Assembly: GCF_000276665.1 (NCBI RefSeq)
Contig: NW_004955404.1
Span: 30,650,452-30,714,451, forward strand
Source of the DNA: Chinchilla lanigera
Lineage: Eukaryota > Chordata > Mammalia > Rodentia > Chinchillidae
Direction of reading: 5' to 3'
Length of the DNA stretch: 64,000 nucleotides
In this document: in pieces, positions 44,217 to 55,622 of the stretch
How the letters are laid out: each line of letters starts with the position of its first letter
Numbering within the stretch: position 1 is the first letter of the stretch
Program-made: the position numbers and the translations under genes
Notes under the pieces: generated by a model
The model's input: only the letters and a program-made list of their open reading frames with translations
Database searches by the model: none
Told to the model about the DNA's origin: nothing

Positions 44217-46670
44217 ATTAACAATTCTCTTGCCATACTCCCAGAATGTTTGCTTTCTAGGAACCCTGTCTTCTCTCAACTGAAAAATCAGATCGTGTCC
44301 ATTTGTCACTTACATACTACAGTGTGTTTAAATTATCTGCTAAAACTATATTCTTTGTGAATCATAAAATGCCTTTCATGTTGTGGCTTCTTTTAATCTT
44401 CAGAATTTCATTCTGTCATTTTACTGCACGGTTCTCCATCATACAAACTATGGTTCTATGGCAGGAACATGTAAATACTATTAAATTTTTCTGTACTATG
44501 ATAATCAATTGCAAATCTCTCTTTTTTGTATACCTTTCTAATCTTTAATTTACAAATGGATTGATTTTTCTGAAGTCACTCTTGACAGTTCTATCCATCC
44601 ATCCATCCATCCATCCATCCATCCATTCACCTACCCATCCACCCATCCATCCATCCATCCACCCATCCACCCATCCATCCATACACCATCCACCATCCAG
44701 CCTATTTTTTTCCTCGATCCATTTGGGTGATCTTTCATTGTTCTTCCATATATGCATCACCTGTGTACTGAATATCATCTTCTTAGTATTCCAGGTACTG
44801 AAATAAAATAAAATGTTATCTAAAGCAGACACAAGTCTGTATTTCCTCTGTGATAGTCTTTCCCTCCCAGGAATACATACCTATAATGTCTGTTTGAAAC
44901 ATGTGTTTGAAATAGTTTGTGTACATCTCTCTTCTGCACTGTGATCTGAGATCCTCCAGGGTCACCAAAAATGTCTTTAAAACAGTACAGCCTCCATTTC
45001 TCCAGGTACCTAGCAGAACTCATCACACGTATTTGATAAATTATGGATCATCTAAACAATTGATAAATGGATGTATTGAGAGGTGGATGTGTATATGAGC
45101 CTAATAATGCAGTTCGTGCTACTTTTCTATTATTGTTACTGCAGTTTAAAGTTCAGTGTTCCTGGAATATAGGTTCAAGAACTTAGAACTTGAACGAGTT
45201 TTCTACCAGCTATGGAAATAAATGTAGTAGAGTCAGAAAAGTCTAGGGCATGGTCAGAAAAGCATAAGTGGAGTACCCTCTGAAGGGGAAAGAAATGCAA
45301 GGCTTCAGCTTCAAGACTGCTCTGCTATTAAAAAAAAAGCTTAAATTGGTACAAATGGAAGTTTATGACAAGAAAAAAAGCAAATAATAAAAAGATATTT
45401 CAAAAGTTTTTGAGGATATATTGTTTCAGTTTTTTCTTTTTCAAAACTAATTTTTCTGCTTCATTTTCAAGGGACTTTGATGAAGGGTTTCACAGGTATT
45501 TGTTTAATGACTTACCTGTTTAATGTCTGTTAGGATTTAAAACACGCTGCTCAGACTTAACGTCAGTCTCTCTTGGTACACTTCTGTACCTCTTGGGTAT
45601 AGAGGTTCAACGTCTTTTTTTTGTACAGTACACCTTGTGTATACAGTACTGTAATTTTTGCTGATTGTACTGTATAGTACACTATTATAGTTTTATGATC
45701 TGTTACACATTACAGTACTGCATATAAGAGTTATGCAAATAAAAGCAAAGTCATCAAGTCAGAGTTTCATTTGACCATTTTTTGCTCTGAATATTGTAAT
45801 GTACATACTGTATACAATTCCTCACTGAGTGCCCAATGCACTTAACGACCTAGTAGCAGGACAAAATGTCTATAATTTCTAGAGACAATATAATAGAGAA
45901 CCTTGCCAAGCAACTCACAGTCTTCTCAAGAGCAATGAAAATTCAAATAAATTAAAGGGAAAGTGTATTTAAGAAGTTCTTATTCTTAGTTAATACTTAG
46001 TAATAATTAGTTAATTCATGCGTGATACATACTTGGATTGATTTGCAGTACATTTTCTGAAAACCGTCATCTAGATGCTCAGAGAAATATTAACAACTCA
46101 CAGAAGATAACTGTAAATTTTTAGGCCCTTTTATGATTATCTAATAAAATAATGATTTATTTGATGTCATTGCATCAAGGAACAAATTTCCTCTAAGGAA
46201 ATTACTCATATCCCTTCTACAACATGGTAAAGGTGATGAGTCACCTGCCTTTGACCTTCACATGTTGATGTGTACTTATCTAAACCACACATCTGTTCTT
46301 TATTTTCCAATAAAGGGACCATATGCCCCTTGACTCACATATAAGAGCATGATGTTCTAAAACAAACACACTGAAGTTAATTTAGAGGATAAAATGAACT
46401 TTGAAGAGGATTCACATTTAACGCCCTAGCTGTGAAAAATAGCAAAATTTATTCCTAAATGTAACAGTGACATTTCTTCTATTCTTCCCTCATACTCTGG
46501 GAAATAAAACAGATTAATAATGTAACTTTTAAAATCTAAGGAACTAGCATCCATTGTATGTGAGTATTTAATAAAAAGCTATACCAAATGCTATAAAAAA
46601 GTTTTGTCTAGGTGTGTAGATTGCCTACAATTTAGGCTAGTCTTTCTTAAAACATACTCTTGAAATTAAG
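44217..46670. other. Unique stretch with microsatellite and TACAGTA-rich block
   Basis: Holds the TCCA microsatellite (below) and a block rich in palindromic TACAGTA/TACTGTA motifs near 45620-45860 that could be a decayed Tigger-like DNA transposon (weak). No gene recognised. Confidence 0.4.
44592..44700. repeat. (TCCA)n microsatellite
   Basis: Long run of TCCA/ACCCATCC units with a few interruptions. It creates accidental open frames on both strands (Ser/His/Pro/Ile-rich on plus, Trp/Met/Asp/Gly-rich on minus). Confidence 0.98.
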
Positions 46671-46689
46671 ATTTAATTTTTTAATTTTT

Positions 46690-46853
46690 ATTTATTTATT
46701 TATTTATTTTGTCATTTTGAGACAGAGTTTGCTACGTACTTCAGGCTGATCTTGAACTCATTTTGTAGCTGAGGCTGGCCTCGAACTCACAGGGATCCTC
46801 CTGCCTCAGTCTCCCAAGTGCTGAGATTACAGGCATGAGCCACCAGGCCTGGC
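46690..46853 (-). mobile_element. B1 SINE, antisense
   Basis: A TTTATTTA tail (46690-46709), GAGACAGAGTTTGCTACGTACTTCAGGCTG, GGCCTCGAACTCACAGGGATCC, CTGCCTCAGTCTCCC and GATTACAGGCATGAGCCACCAGGCCTGGC at the end. The flanks AGATTTAATTTTTT and AGATTTTATTTTTT form an imperfect target duplication. Confidence 0.95.
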
Positions 46854-48907
46854 AGATTTTATTTTTTTAGTAAGTGTACTGCAGCTGTAGAAAAATATGG
46901 GGCATGAACCTAAAATGTACAAGTCAATAATAATAAAAGAGTTTCATATCTTTTTACAAATCTATTTTTACATTACTGATTTTTATTTTTTACTTCTAAT
47001 AATATATTGAAACACTGCAAAACAAAACTGATACAGAGGAAATTTTATCCTTGTAAGAAGGATGTGAGTTTCAAAGAGGAGTTGCAGAAAATGACAAAGA
47101 AGGAGTATGAAAAAGCAGGTAAGAAGTGAGCCATGTATATGAGTTTTCCTCCTTCTTTCCTCCTTCTTTCTAACTTCATTCTTACTGGAAATGTCATCAC
47201 AGTAATTTCCTGTAACAGTTGAAAGAGTGTTGGGATCTTTTGTGAAGATGTTTATGTTTGATTTTGATTATTAGTTTAATAAAGTAGAAGAGGCATTCTT
47301 GAGGACAGAACACTGAAAAGGCCATTATGATTAAGAGATCTTCTGGAGATCTATGATGATGGTTAAACCATTCAAAAATAATAAGGGTGTGAATAGCAAC
47401 GGGAAAAAAAGGACACTTGCAAATACAAGTTGGAGTAATCCTAGCCATATACAAATAAAATAGTGAACTATTTCTGAGTGCTAAATTACCAGAGTAATGT
47501 GGTCAATTAAAAGTAAGTTATACATAGTTAAAAGAGTTATTGTTCAGATTTATAAATGTGCAATCATTATGATTAATGTTATAAAATATCTTCGGTATTG
47601 TATCATCCAGAACAGTCTTATGAGTAATCACACATTTATAAGCAAGTTAATTATTTAAAGTATCTTCAGTGAATTTTAGAGTTAAAAGTATTTTATCATA
47701 ACCATACTCCTCCATTTAAGTACTTACAGGGAACTATACTAGATTGTACTCTACTAAGCTCTATGAAATGAAATAAAGTAAATACTACTCTTTTCTATAA
47801 GGTATTAGGCAGTAATTTAGGCTTCTTGAATTACTTTTTAAGAGATGGGTGGGATATTTATTTTTAAAAATATGTAATAATTAGACTATCCAGATACTCT
47901 TATCCAAGTGTAATATTTTGCAAAGTTATCCCCCATACAGTGCACAAAAAATATCATGAATTCAACTGTGATCTATAAACTTCATTCCCAGAAGCAGTGA
48001 CAAGTATAAAAAAATGTCTAGAAAGGGGGCAACCCACAGTCAAAAGAACATGATAGATGGGGTGAAAAGATTGGCTCAAACTAATTGGCTTTACACAAAT
48101 TATTTAACTTTTTAAATTTATGTCACTTGTCCAATTTTAGAATCCTTAATCTTAATTGAATCAGTAGTCATAAAGTTATATGCACTCAAGAGTGAGAATC
48201 ATCTACTTCTGCACAGCTCAGGAAAACTGTACTATCCAAGTGTCTTCACTAATACTATTTTTATAATACTATACTATTGCAGGATAAAATGATATTTCTT
48301 TCTCAGGAAGATTAAAGTTGAGTGTCAGTGTTTCTCATTTCAGGAAAACTCCCTACCACCCACAATAAGACATCTAAATGCACCTCAGACACCCAGCCTG
48401 TCAACAGCTAGTGGAACTGCTCTCCTTCTGATTCCTTGTGACCTGTGTCAGAGTCTCTCCACGTTGCTGCGTTCACCAAACCTAAACTGTTATGGCATGA
48501 TCCCTATCCAGTTCTAACTAGATTTCACAGTGAAAGATGCACCTTATACCACATCTCCTAACCTCCCAAATAATCTACATTTATCCTTCACTTTCTAAGA
48601 TTCTACAAAGGTTTTAGCAACATCCTTCTTTTCCTATCTTTGAAAGCAATAGGATCAGCTTAGACTTGTCAACAGTTTGGGTGGGTGATATTCTCAGGGA
48701 TTTAGTAAGTTCCTAAGAAATAATACGAAAGTCATACATTTTCAAAATGGGAAATATGAAGGTAAACTTTAAAATAATTGCTGTAGCTCAGATAAGGAAG
48801 CACAAGACCAACTTAATAATTTTTGTATTTATTAAAAGTAACGACAAACAGTGACTATTACAGTAGGGGAGAAAGGAAATGAAATTGCCCTGCACTATGA
48901 GGACTGT
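46854..48907. other. Unique AT-rich stretch
   Basis: Nothing recognised. The antisense 85-codon frame at 47197-47454 has no known similarity. Confidence 0.4.
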
Positions 48908-48920
48908 AGATTCTGCTTTA

Positions 48921-49032
48921 TTTGTTTGTTTGTTTGTTTGTTTGTTTTGGTTTTTCTCCGGTACCAGGAACCGAACTCACGACCTTGCGCTTGCCAGGCA
49001 GGCGCTTTGCCGCCGAGCTAAATCCCCAGCCC
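48921..49032 (-). mobile_element. ID SINE, antisense, 13-bp target duplication
   Basis: A TTTG-rich tail (48921-48947), GGTTTTTCTCCGGTACCAGG, CCGAACTCACGACCTTGCGC and GCCGAGCTAAATCCCCAGCCC. AGATTCTGCTTTA occurs at 48908-48920 and 49033-49045. It is a low-divergence copy. Confidence 0.97.
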
Positions 49033-49199
49033 AGATTCTGCTTTAAAATGAAGTAACACAATCGCTGCCTAGCCTTCCTCTTTTACCTTTGATGGCAATT
49101 TAGAACCAGAAAGTATTTAATCTGAAATTGACTCCAGCTATTCTGAAAGGCTGAGAAAACCTTTCCTACCCTTGCTGTATAATCAGGGTTAAGAAAGAT

Positions 49200-49319
49200 T
49201 CGAGCTCCCTCGGTCCCAAGGATGCCTGGTTTTTTGCCCCACAAAAGGTGAGATGAGGAATGTGATCCTTATATACTGCAAAAATGTACTAATAAAAAAA
49301 ATAAAAATTAAAATAAAAA
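49200..49319 (+). mobile_element. Small unidentified retro-insertion with A-tail and target duplication
   Basis: About 120 bp bounded by AAGAAAGAT at 49191-49199 and 49320-49328. It starts TCGAGCTCCCTCGGTCCC and ends with ACTAATAAAAAAAATAAAAATTAAAATAAAAAA. The polyadenylation-like AATAAA, A-tail and flanking duplication mark L1-mediated insertion of some RNA 3' end. I do not recognise the source. A related tail (GCAAATCTATACTAATAAAAATTATAAAAAG) occurs at 14340-14372. Confidence 0.75.
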
Positions 49320-49328
49320 AAGAAAGAT

Positions 49329-50274
49329 ACTCTGTTACAGTCATAAGAGCTGAGTTCTGTTCCCCAAAGGGCCTAAAATACTTTTGAGAAAACGCTTGTT
49401 TTCCTCTTGTAATGGGAGTTGATTTCTAAGATCCTCAGTCAGCAATCAGCCACAGCTTTCCCGACGATGAGAGCAAACTATCATTGGAGCCTTCCTCAGT
49501 GCAAGCTCCGGAACCACGAGCTAGTCCCGCCCTCATTCCATGTGAACTCTGTTTCCTCAGGTAGTACCTCTTCCTAATGGCTCTTTGTGAGGCAGGTCAC
49601 TGCCTTCTCCTCTGCTTCTGCTACGTTGTGATTTCTCTTATATTACAAACCAAAACTATAAATGAAGAGCAAAATAAAAAGCAGATGAGAGAAAAGAAAG
49701 AGATGCATTTTATACAGAAAGAAGTAAATGGGGAGATGGGGAAGACTCATATATATATATATATATTTTCACAAATGTACATTACTAAAGGTTTTTAAAA
49801 TAAATTAATTTTAAAATTTATTACAGCAAAAGATATGTTACTATTAATCTCCCTCAAAATACTATATCCCTCACCATAAACACACATCCTATCGTTCTTG
49901 CCACTTTCTGAAACAGTGCTGGAAATGCTCTTGTAAGTGTCTTTAGTTGCTCTCTGTGGCTGCCTCAATGCTCTCAACTGATTGAAAGCATTTACTTTTT
50001 ATGATTATTTTGACTTTGGGGACGAGCGAGAGCTTGCATTGTGCCAGATCAAAATAGAGTGGAGGGGAACACACTGTAATGCTTTGATCTGGCAGAAATT
50101 GCCAGTGAATGTTTTGAATTGATTCAGGACATGGAAGCACCCATGAAAAACCTGTCAGAAATGGCAATTTCTCAAACTATTTCAGGAATGACAGGATAAG
50201 TATGTTCTAAGTGAGAGCAAGTATTTCCAACGGGATTAATGGCAGTGTATCATCTACTTTAATGAATTTTTTAA
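49329..50274. other. Unique stretch
   Basis: Nothing recognised apart from a short AT run at 49750-49767. Confidence 0.4.
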
Positions 50275-50610
50275 AAATGTATTTATTTACTCTTTCAGGT
50301 TCTTACACTAGAGACACAATATGATGTTTACATATGTAGCTCTATTTTATTTCACTTATGAGTATGGTCTCTAGTTGCATACATTTATTTATAAAAGCCT
50401 TGAGTTTATCTTTTTTATAGCTGAGTAATACTCCACTGTATAAAAATACCACATCATTTTTATCTATTCCTTAGTTGATAGGCACTCGGTTTGTTTCCAA
50501 GATTTACCTATAAAAAATTGCACCTCTATAAACATGGTGCATAATCATATATAGCAATGGTATGATGTTTTCAGTTCTTCTGGAAAAATACCCAGAAGGG
50601 AAATTCTGTA
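50275..50610 (-). mobile_element. L1 ORF2-end / 3'UTR fragment, antisense
   Basis: Matches 33790-34110 block by block: TTTACTCTTTCAGG, GTCTCTAGTTGCAT, ACTCCACTGTATAAAAATACCACATC, GTTTGTTTCCAAGATTTA and TTCTGGAAAAATACCCAGAAGGG. It comes from the same L1 lineage as the big antisense copy. The left side stops near the start of the 3'UTR, and the ~100-bp repeat and A-tail are absent, so this is a partial remnant. Confidence 0.9.
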
Positions 50611-50749
50611 TAATTTCTAAAATGTTTTTAAATTATTTTTTAATTCTCTTTAAATATTAAAAAAAGTATATTTAAACATTTGTTGTGTTTTTTGGTCACA
50701 CTGCATATAAAACTTCTAATTAACAAAAATAGTGAGATAATGAATTTGG

Positions 50750-50871
50750 TTTTTTATATTTATTTATTTATTTATTTATTTATTCATTTAGCTTTTTTGA
50801 TACCCGGAATCAAACTCAGGAACTTGCTCTTACCGGGAAAGTGCTGTGCTGCCGATCTGTATCACCAGCCC
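50750..50871 (-). mobile_element. ID-like SINE, antisense, diverged
   Basis: A TTTATTTA tail (50758-50785), GATACCCGGAATCAAACTCAGGAAC, CTTACCGGGAAAGTGCTGTGC and GATCTGTATCACCAGCCC. TGAATTTGGTTTTTT (50741) and TGAATTTGTTTTTTT (50872) form a near-perfect duplication. It differs from the other ID copies by about a fifth of positions, so it is an older subfamily. Confidence 0.85.
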
Positions 50872-50886
50872 TGAATTTGTTTTTTT

Positions 50887-51999
50887 TAAGCTACTGAACT
50901 TGTGATAATTTGTTTTGCAGAAATAGAAAATGAATATGTTATTCCACTCTGAATAGAACAGCACTTTTATTCCCTGGCCTACAGTGCCTTGTAGAATTTT
51001 AGGTCTCTAGGATTCAGTCAGTATCCTGTTGCTCATATTACCATGATTATTTGTTCTTCTTGGTATTGCTTAAGCAAAGTTCTCCCTTTTTGCAGAGGTC
51101 TTTTGTCTTAAATGGCTTTAAGGCTCACTTCCTCATTTAGTCATACCACTATGCAAATATTTTAGCTTTAAAGAATCTTTTCCCCACATCTCTCACTGTA
51201 TCTCCTTACCCTGCTTTAGTTTCCTTTTAGCACTGAAAATACATTGTTATGCTATAGCATTATGTTTTTACTGCACCTTTTTACTATCTGTCTACTTAAT
51301 AGGAGTAAGGGTGTTTCTTATTTGTTTGTTTGCTTGCTTGCCTAATTTATCCCTAACAGGTAGCATAGTGCTGCCTGGGACATATTAAGTTTTCAGTACA
51401 TATTTGCTGAGAAAAAGAGCAAACTGAAGATGACAGGACTCAGTAGACGACAGAAGGGGCCCATGTGAAGGCTGGTCACTCAGCATGCTAGACTTGGTGA
51501 GAAAGAGTTCCCATGGTCAGTGTGGGGTACCCAGGAAGGTAATCATCCTTGCACCACAGACGGCAGAAGATCAGCACTTGACTTTGCAATTGTGACCTTG
51601 AGTGCATAAGAATGATGGCAGCTTCCCCAGAGATCAAAGGTGGAAGACCTTCCTCAGCCACACAGTCTCAGGAGTCCCGGTGCTACTCAAACAAGGCAGG
51701 ACACCATGATCAGCGAATGGTGCTGTGCTCCTCACTGGCCACAGCAAGAAAGCTCTTACACCGAGATTTTATTTGCAGAAATAAACAAATAAAGTCATTC
51801 ATTGCACCTTAGCCTTATGGGAAAATTCAGACCCTGCCCGTGCCTAAGGATCTTTGCACCTACTGTTTGATTTTTTCACTCACAAGAGAATCTTCCGTGG
51901 TGTGAAAAGGAAATCGGACAAGGCAATCATCAAGCACAGTCTTAAAGGCTAGAATTTCTATCTTCTACACTCACGATGATGCTCTTAAGATTTGACGCA
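50887..51999. other. Unique stretch
   Basis: A weak L2-tail-like part lies near 51355-51410 (GTAGCATAGTGCTGCCTGGGACATATTAAG). No gene recognised. Confidence 0.4.
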
Positions 52000-52310
52000 G
52001 AGGTGGGAAGCAGCAGTGAATTCTATGGTTTAAGAACTTGTGCTCTGTGTTGAGGTGGCTTTGCTCCACCCAGGTACAGTTGCTACTTATGTACTGAGGC
52101 AGGCTTGTCCTCAGGAGGTTCACTGATGTTCTCTAGGCCACAGCACTTAGTGTCCACCTCCACACAGTACACACATTCATCCCTCTTCTCTGTGCTGTAT
52201 CTGTCTATAAAATAGACGTGATAGCAACTACTTCAAAAAGTTAAAAAGTAGATCAAATAAAGTCATATATGAAGCACTTAGTGCAGTGATTAATGAAAAT
52301 TGGCTGTAGT
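52000..52310 (+). mobile_element. MIR relic, sense
   Basis: CTGTGCTGTATCTGTCTATAAAATAGACGTGATAG, then a TCAAATAAAGTCATATATGAAGCACTTAGTGCAGTG part. These are the MIR core and 3' parts, diverged. Confidence 0.6.
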
Positions 52311-52663
52311 TATTAATGGCATTGATTATATAACTAATTAGACTCCCTCAGGTGAGTCTCTATATCTACATAGGTCTACTCTGAGATGTTCAAGTGATAG
52401 AACCAACCATTTCTGATTGCTTGGGTTAGAAGTTTCAGAAGCTCTCTTCTTTGCTTTAATCTTATATTCTTAACTGTATTTCCAGGCCACCAAGGTGACA
52501 CACACAAGCTGCTGATAGTTGTGTTGTGATGTACACATATACACATGCTCAATGTGAATCAGATATTCTCTGAGAAACACTGTCTCTGAAAAGAGTCCCC
52601 TCTGTATTTGACAAAATCATCTCCTTTGTATATTGATATTTTGGAAGACTTGATCTTCATTCT

Positions 52664-53033
52664 TGTCTTGGTTACTTTTCTCTTGTTGCTGAAACAAAAT
52701 ACCTGACACCCAAAATTAAGAAAGGAAAGGTTTGTTTAGCTCAGTTTGTGGAGGTTTCAGTTGTACTTGGCTGGCTCCAAGGCTGGGTGGCACATGGCAG
52801 AGGGCAATCATTCTTGGCAGCAGAACAGCAAAGCAACAAGAGGAAAAGGGAGAAAGGGCAGCAGCAAGCAGCCTCTTTCCCTCCTTTACATTTTATGCCA
52901 ACTTCCCCCCAGGGCAAGGGTAGCACTCACATCCATAATTTCAACACTGGGCCATGAATCAATCATAACTCTAGAAGCCTGCCCCATGACTTTCATGGGG
53001 CTTTGGGGAGACATTCAGACATAAACCGTAACA
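52664..53033 (-). mobile_element. Solo rodent MaLR LTR, antisense, full length, 5-bp duplication
   Basis: Plus-strand ends are TGTCTTGGTTACTTTTCTC and AACCGTAACA, i.e. a TG..CA LTR of about 370 bp. ATTCT flanks it at 52659-52663 and 53034-53038, the 5-bp duplication made by a retroviral integrase. The minus strand shows the TGAGCTAAACAAACC signal and the CCCTCTGCCATGTGCCA block, so it is the same family as the MaLR copy at 62057-63532. The provirus has collapsed to one LTR by recombination. Frames at 52732-53024 on both strands are accidental. Confidence 0.95.
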
Positions 53034-53889
53034 ATTCTCAAGCCAACTGAGATGACTGAATCTCACAACAAAGTTTCTGATGGAAAATAAAGAAAATCTT
53101 TTTGTTTGATTTGTATTTTGGGGGCTGAAATAGAAGACCCAATATTCAGGGTGCACTATTCCAGAAATGAATTGGAAATGGGGAACTTTTCATTTTCCAC
53201 ACAGTTTTGTTTTTGTAGACTAAATGTATTTCTATCATTCCTACACCACAGATTCAATGCAATGGAAGTAATAAAACAGATTGAGAATGGGCCAGAATCC
53301 AAGTACTATCTTCCCTGTATCATAAAGAATACAGAATCACCATAACAATTTCATATCCCATACATTATAAAAGGAATGGTCCTGTGTGCTCAGAGATTGG
53401 GTAGGTTTCAGCCAAGCTTTGAACAGTGTGGGCCAGATTCCTAAAAGAACTGCCCGAAATGTCCTGAGGAAGTTACACGCATTTACTCAGGTTCCTTTAG
53501 GGATCAGATCTGCTCTGTATGAGGACAGCACTCACACAGGATATTTATGGGCAAGAATCAATCTGTTGTCTCTGAGTATAGAACTTTCAAAATAAGAAAG
53601 ACATTCTTTCCCATCTGCCAGTGGACATTGCACATTCCTCTGTGACCATTAAACCAGCATGCCACACCAACTAGAACATTTTAAACAGACAATTTTCTTT
53701 ATTGCTAACTAGTGGAAGTGTAATGTTTAGGTCTCCCAAGATCCAGTGATTTCAATTATACTGCAGAACCCTGCAGTGGGGCATGGTGCCCCGTGGGGGA
53801 TGGGGCACTGAATAAGCATTTACTGAGTGATAAATAATTCATCAAAACCAGTGAATTGGTATGTAAAGAACTGAGTTTGAGATATGGAC
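53034..53889. other. Unique stretch
   Basis: Nothing recognised. Confidence 0.4.
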
Positions 53890-54115
53890 ACTATTATTAA
53901 GCTACAGTTACATGCTAGTCACTGTGCAAACCTTTCCACTTATGTGGTCTTACCTACCTTCAGGAAGTGAGTACTGCTATTTTTACTTTGTATATAAAGA
54001 TACCAAAGCTCAAAATGTTATCTAAAATATAATATTGGTATGCATGTTTAGTTGGAATTTGAATTTGTGCCTTTATCTCAAGCCAAATATTCTTTGTATA
54101 AGCCACTTCTTAATC
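53890..54115 (-). mobile_element. MIR relic, antisense
   Basis: TGCTAGTCACTGTGCAAACC, CTTATGTGGTCTTACC, AGGAAGTGAGTACTGCTATTTTTACTTTG, GGAATTTGAATTTGTGCC and TGTATAAGCCACTTC. These are MIR blocks in antisense order. Confidence 0.72.
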
Positions 54116-54123
54116 TCTTTGCC

Positions 54124-54440
54124 TGTTATAATAAAATACCATAAACTGGGTAGCTATATAAAACCAGAGTTTTACAGTTGTGCAGGCTGAGAAGTTTAAG
54201 ACCAAGGCACCACAATTTCAGTACCTGGTGAGGACCCACTTTCTCATAGGTGGCATCATCTTGCAGTATTCTCATGAATGGAGGAGGCAAGGCAGCTCGA
54301 CAGGACCACTTTTACAAGGGCATTAGTCTCATTTATGTGGGCTCCATTCTTACAGTCTACTCATCTCCCAAGAGTTCCCACATCCTGAGATCACTTTGGG
54401 GTCAATACTTTTGGAGGACACAGAAGTTCAAACCATAGCA
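54124..54440 (-). mobile_element. MaLR LTR (MST/THE1-like), antisense
   Basis: TGTTATAATAAAATACCATAAACTGGGTAGC at the plus-strand left end, a GGTGAGGACCCACTTTCTC-type block, GGGCATTAGTCTCATTTATG and AAGTTCAAACCATAGCA at the right end. Solo. Confidence 0.88.
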
Positions 54441-54693
54441 AATCACTTTGAGAATCATAGCATCATTGAGAAAGAACACATTTAGGAAACCAGTTTTGAG
54501 GCAGAGAAGATTATCAAATTTTATTTTAAAAATCACTGGCCTCATTAAACACAAGAAAGTAAGTGGAGATACTCTATATAAGCATTTTTCCCTGAAAAAG
54601 ACGCATCTTGTTTGGCATGTAGTTAAATCTTCTTTGTATTTTATATATTTTATGTTCATCTTTGAGTGTACTTTTTCCTTCCTTTTTAGTTTT

Positions 54694-54794
54694 TTTTTTT
54701 TTTTTTTTTTGGTTTTTCTCTGGTACCAGGAACCGAACTCACGACCTTGCACTTGCCAGGCAAGCGCTTTTGCCGCTGAGCTAAATCCCCAGCC
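54694..54794 (-). mobile_element. ID SINE, antisense, 17-bp target duplication
   Basis: A long T tail, GGTTTTTCTCTGGTACCAGG, CCGAACTCACGACC and GCTAAATCCCCAGCC. CCTTCCTTTTTAGTTTT occurs at 54677-54693 and 54795-54811. The frames at 54402-54807 on both strands cross it and are accidental. Confidence 0.97.
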
Positions 54795-54811
54795 CCTTCC
54801 TTTTTAGTTTT

Positions 54812-55409
54812 AAACTTCAGCACAGCCAAATTTCATTAGAAACTACTTTTTGATTTGGGACAACTTTTACATAGACTTTGAAATGCAAGAAATGAAATAA
54901 AATACATAAAATTGAGAAATTTTTGAGTCAGCACAGGCTACAGCCTCTGGGAAGTGTGGGTGGTGTGGAATAGTCAGCCTCCAAGACAGGACTGCTTCAC
55001 AGTCATGCTGACACGGCAAAAACAAACACGACTCTTTCTGACTGGTAATTTCTCTGCTTTGTTTGGTTCCTCATCTGCAGAGTCTCCCTTTCACTGGAGG
55101 CTTTTGAATCCGATGAAGAATGACAAGAGAAGAGTGCATTTCGGGTTACCAAGTTGGATTATTCTAGTCCATTGATTTGTGATGCAGTGTGGATTTGCTA
55201 TTGGCTATAATTAAACATCAATCAATAGTCATTTCAAGTCTTTCGGACTGTGAACTCAGTGATGAGCTACTTTAGACTGGTTTCTGAATATCTCTTCTTA
55301 ACTTTGGTGAAATAAAAAATTTGAAAAGCTTATACCACAAAGTTCACATAAGTAAAGGAGGAACTAAATGACCTCTCTGCTTAATTGCACCTTTTAAGGG
55401 TGTAGAAAC
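54812..55409. other. Unique stretch
   Basis: Nothing recognised. Confidence 0.4.
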
Positions 55410-55622
55410 ACGGATCTGTGGCGGGGTTAACGGAGTCTGCATCCTATCTCTGTACCACTTTTTAGCTCTGTTAAACTAAGTCACTTAAATTCTCTGTACT
55501 TCAGTTTTTCCATCTAGAAACAGACATAATATGTACTTTGTGTAGTTACTCAAATACTTAGACTGTGTACACATAAAACATTAAAAACATGTCTTGTGCA
55601 CAGTGTTAGTTATTCCTACTTA
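55410..55622 (+). mobile_element. MIR relic, sense
   Basis: TAAACTAAGTCACTTAAATTCTCTGTACTTCAGTTTTTCCATCTAGAAACAGACATAAT is the MIR core; GTGCACAGTGTTAGTTATTCC is its 3' part. Confidence 0.78.

Noticed and set aside
44545..44832. Open frames on both strands rich in His/Ser/Pro or Trp/Met/Asp/Gly
   Set aside because: They are translations of the TCCA microsatellite and its flanks, not a repetitive protein.
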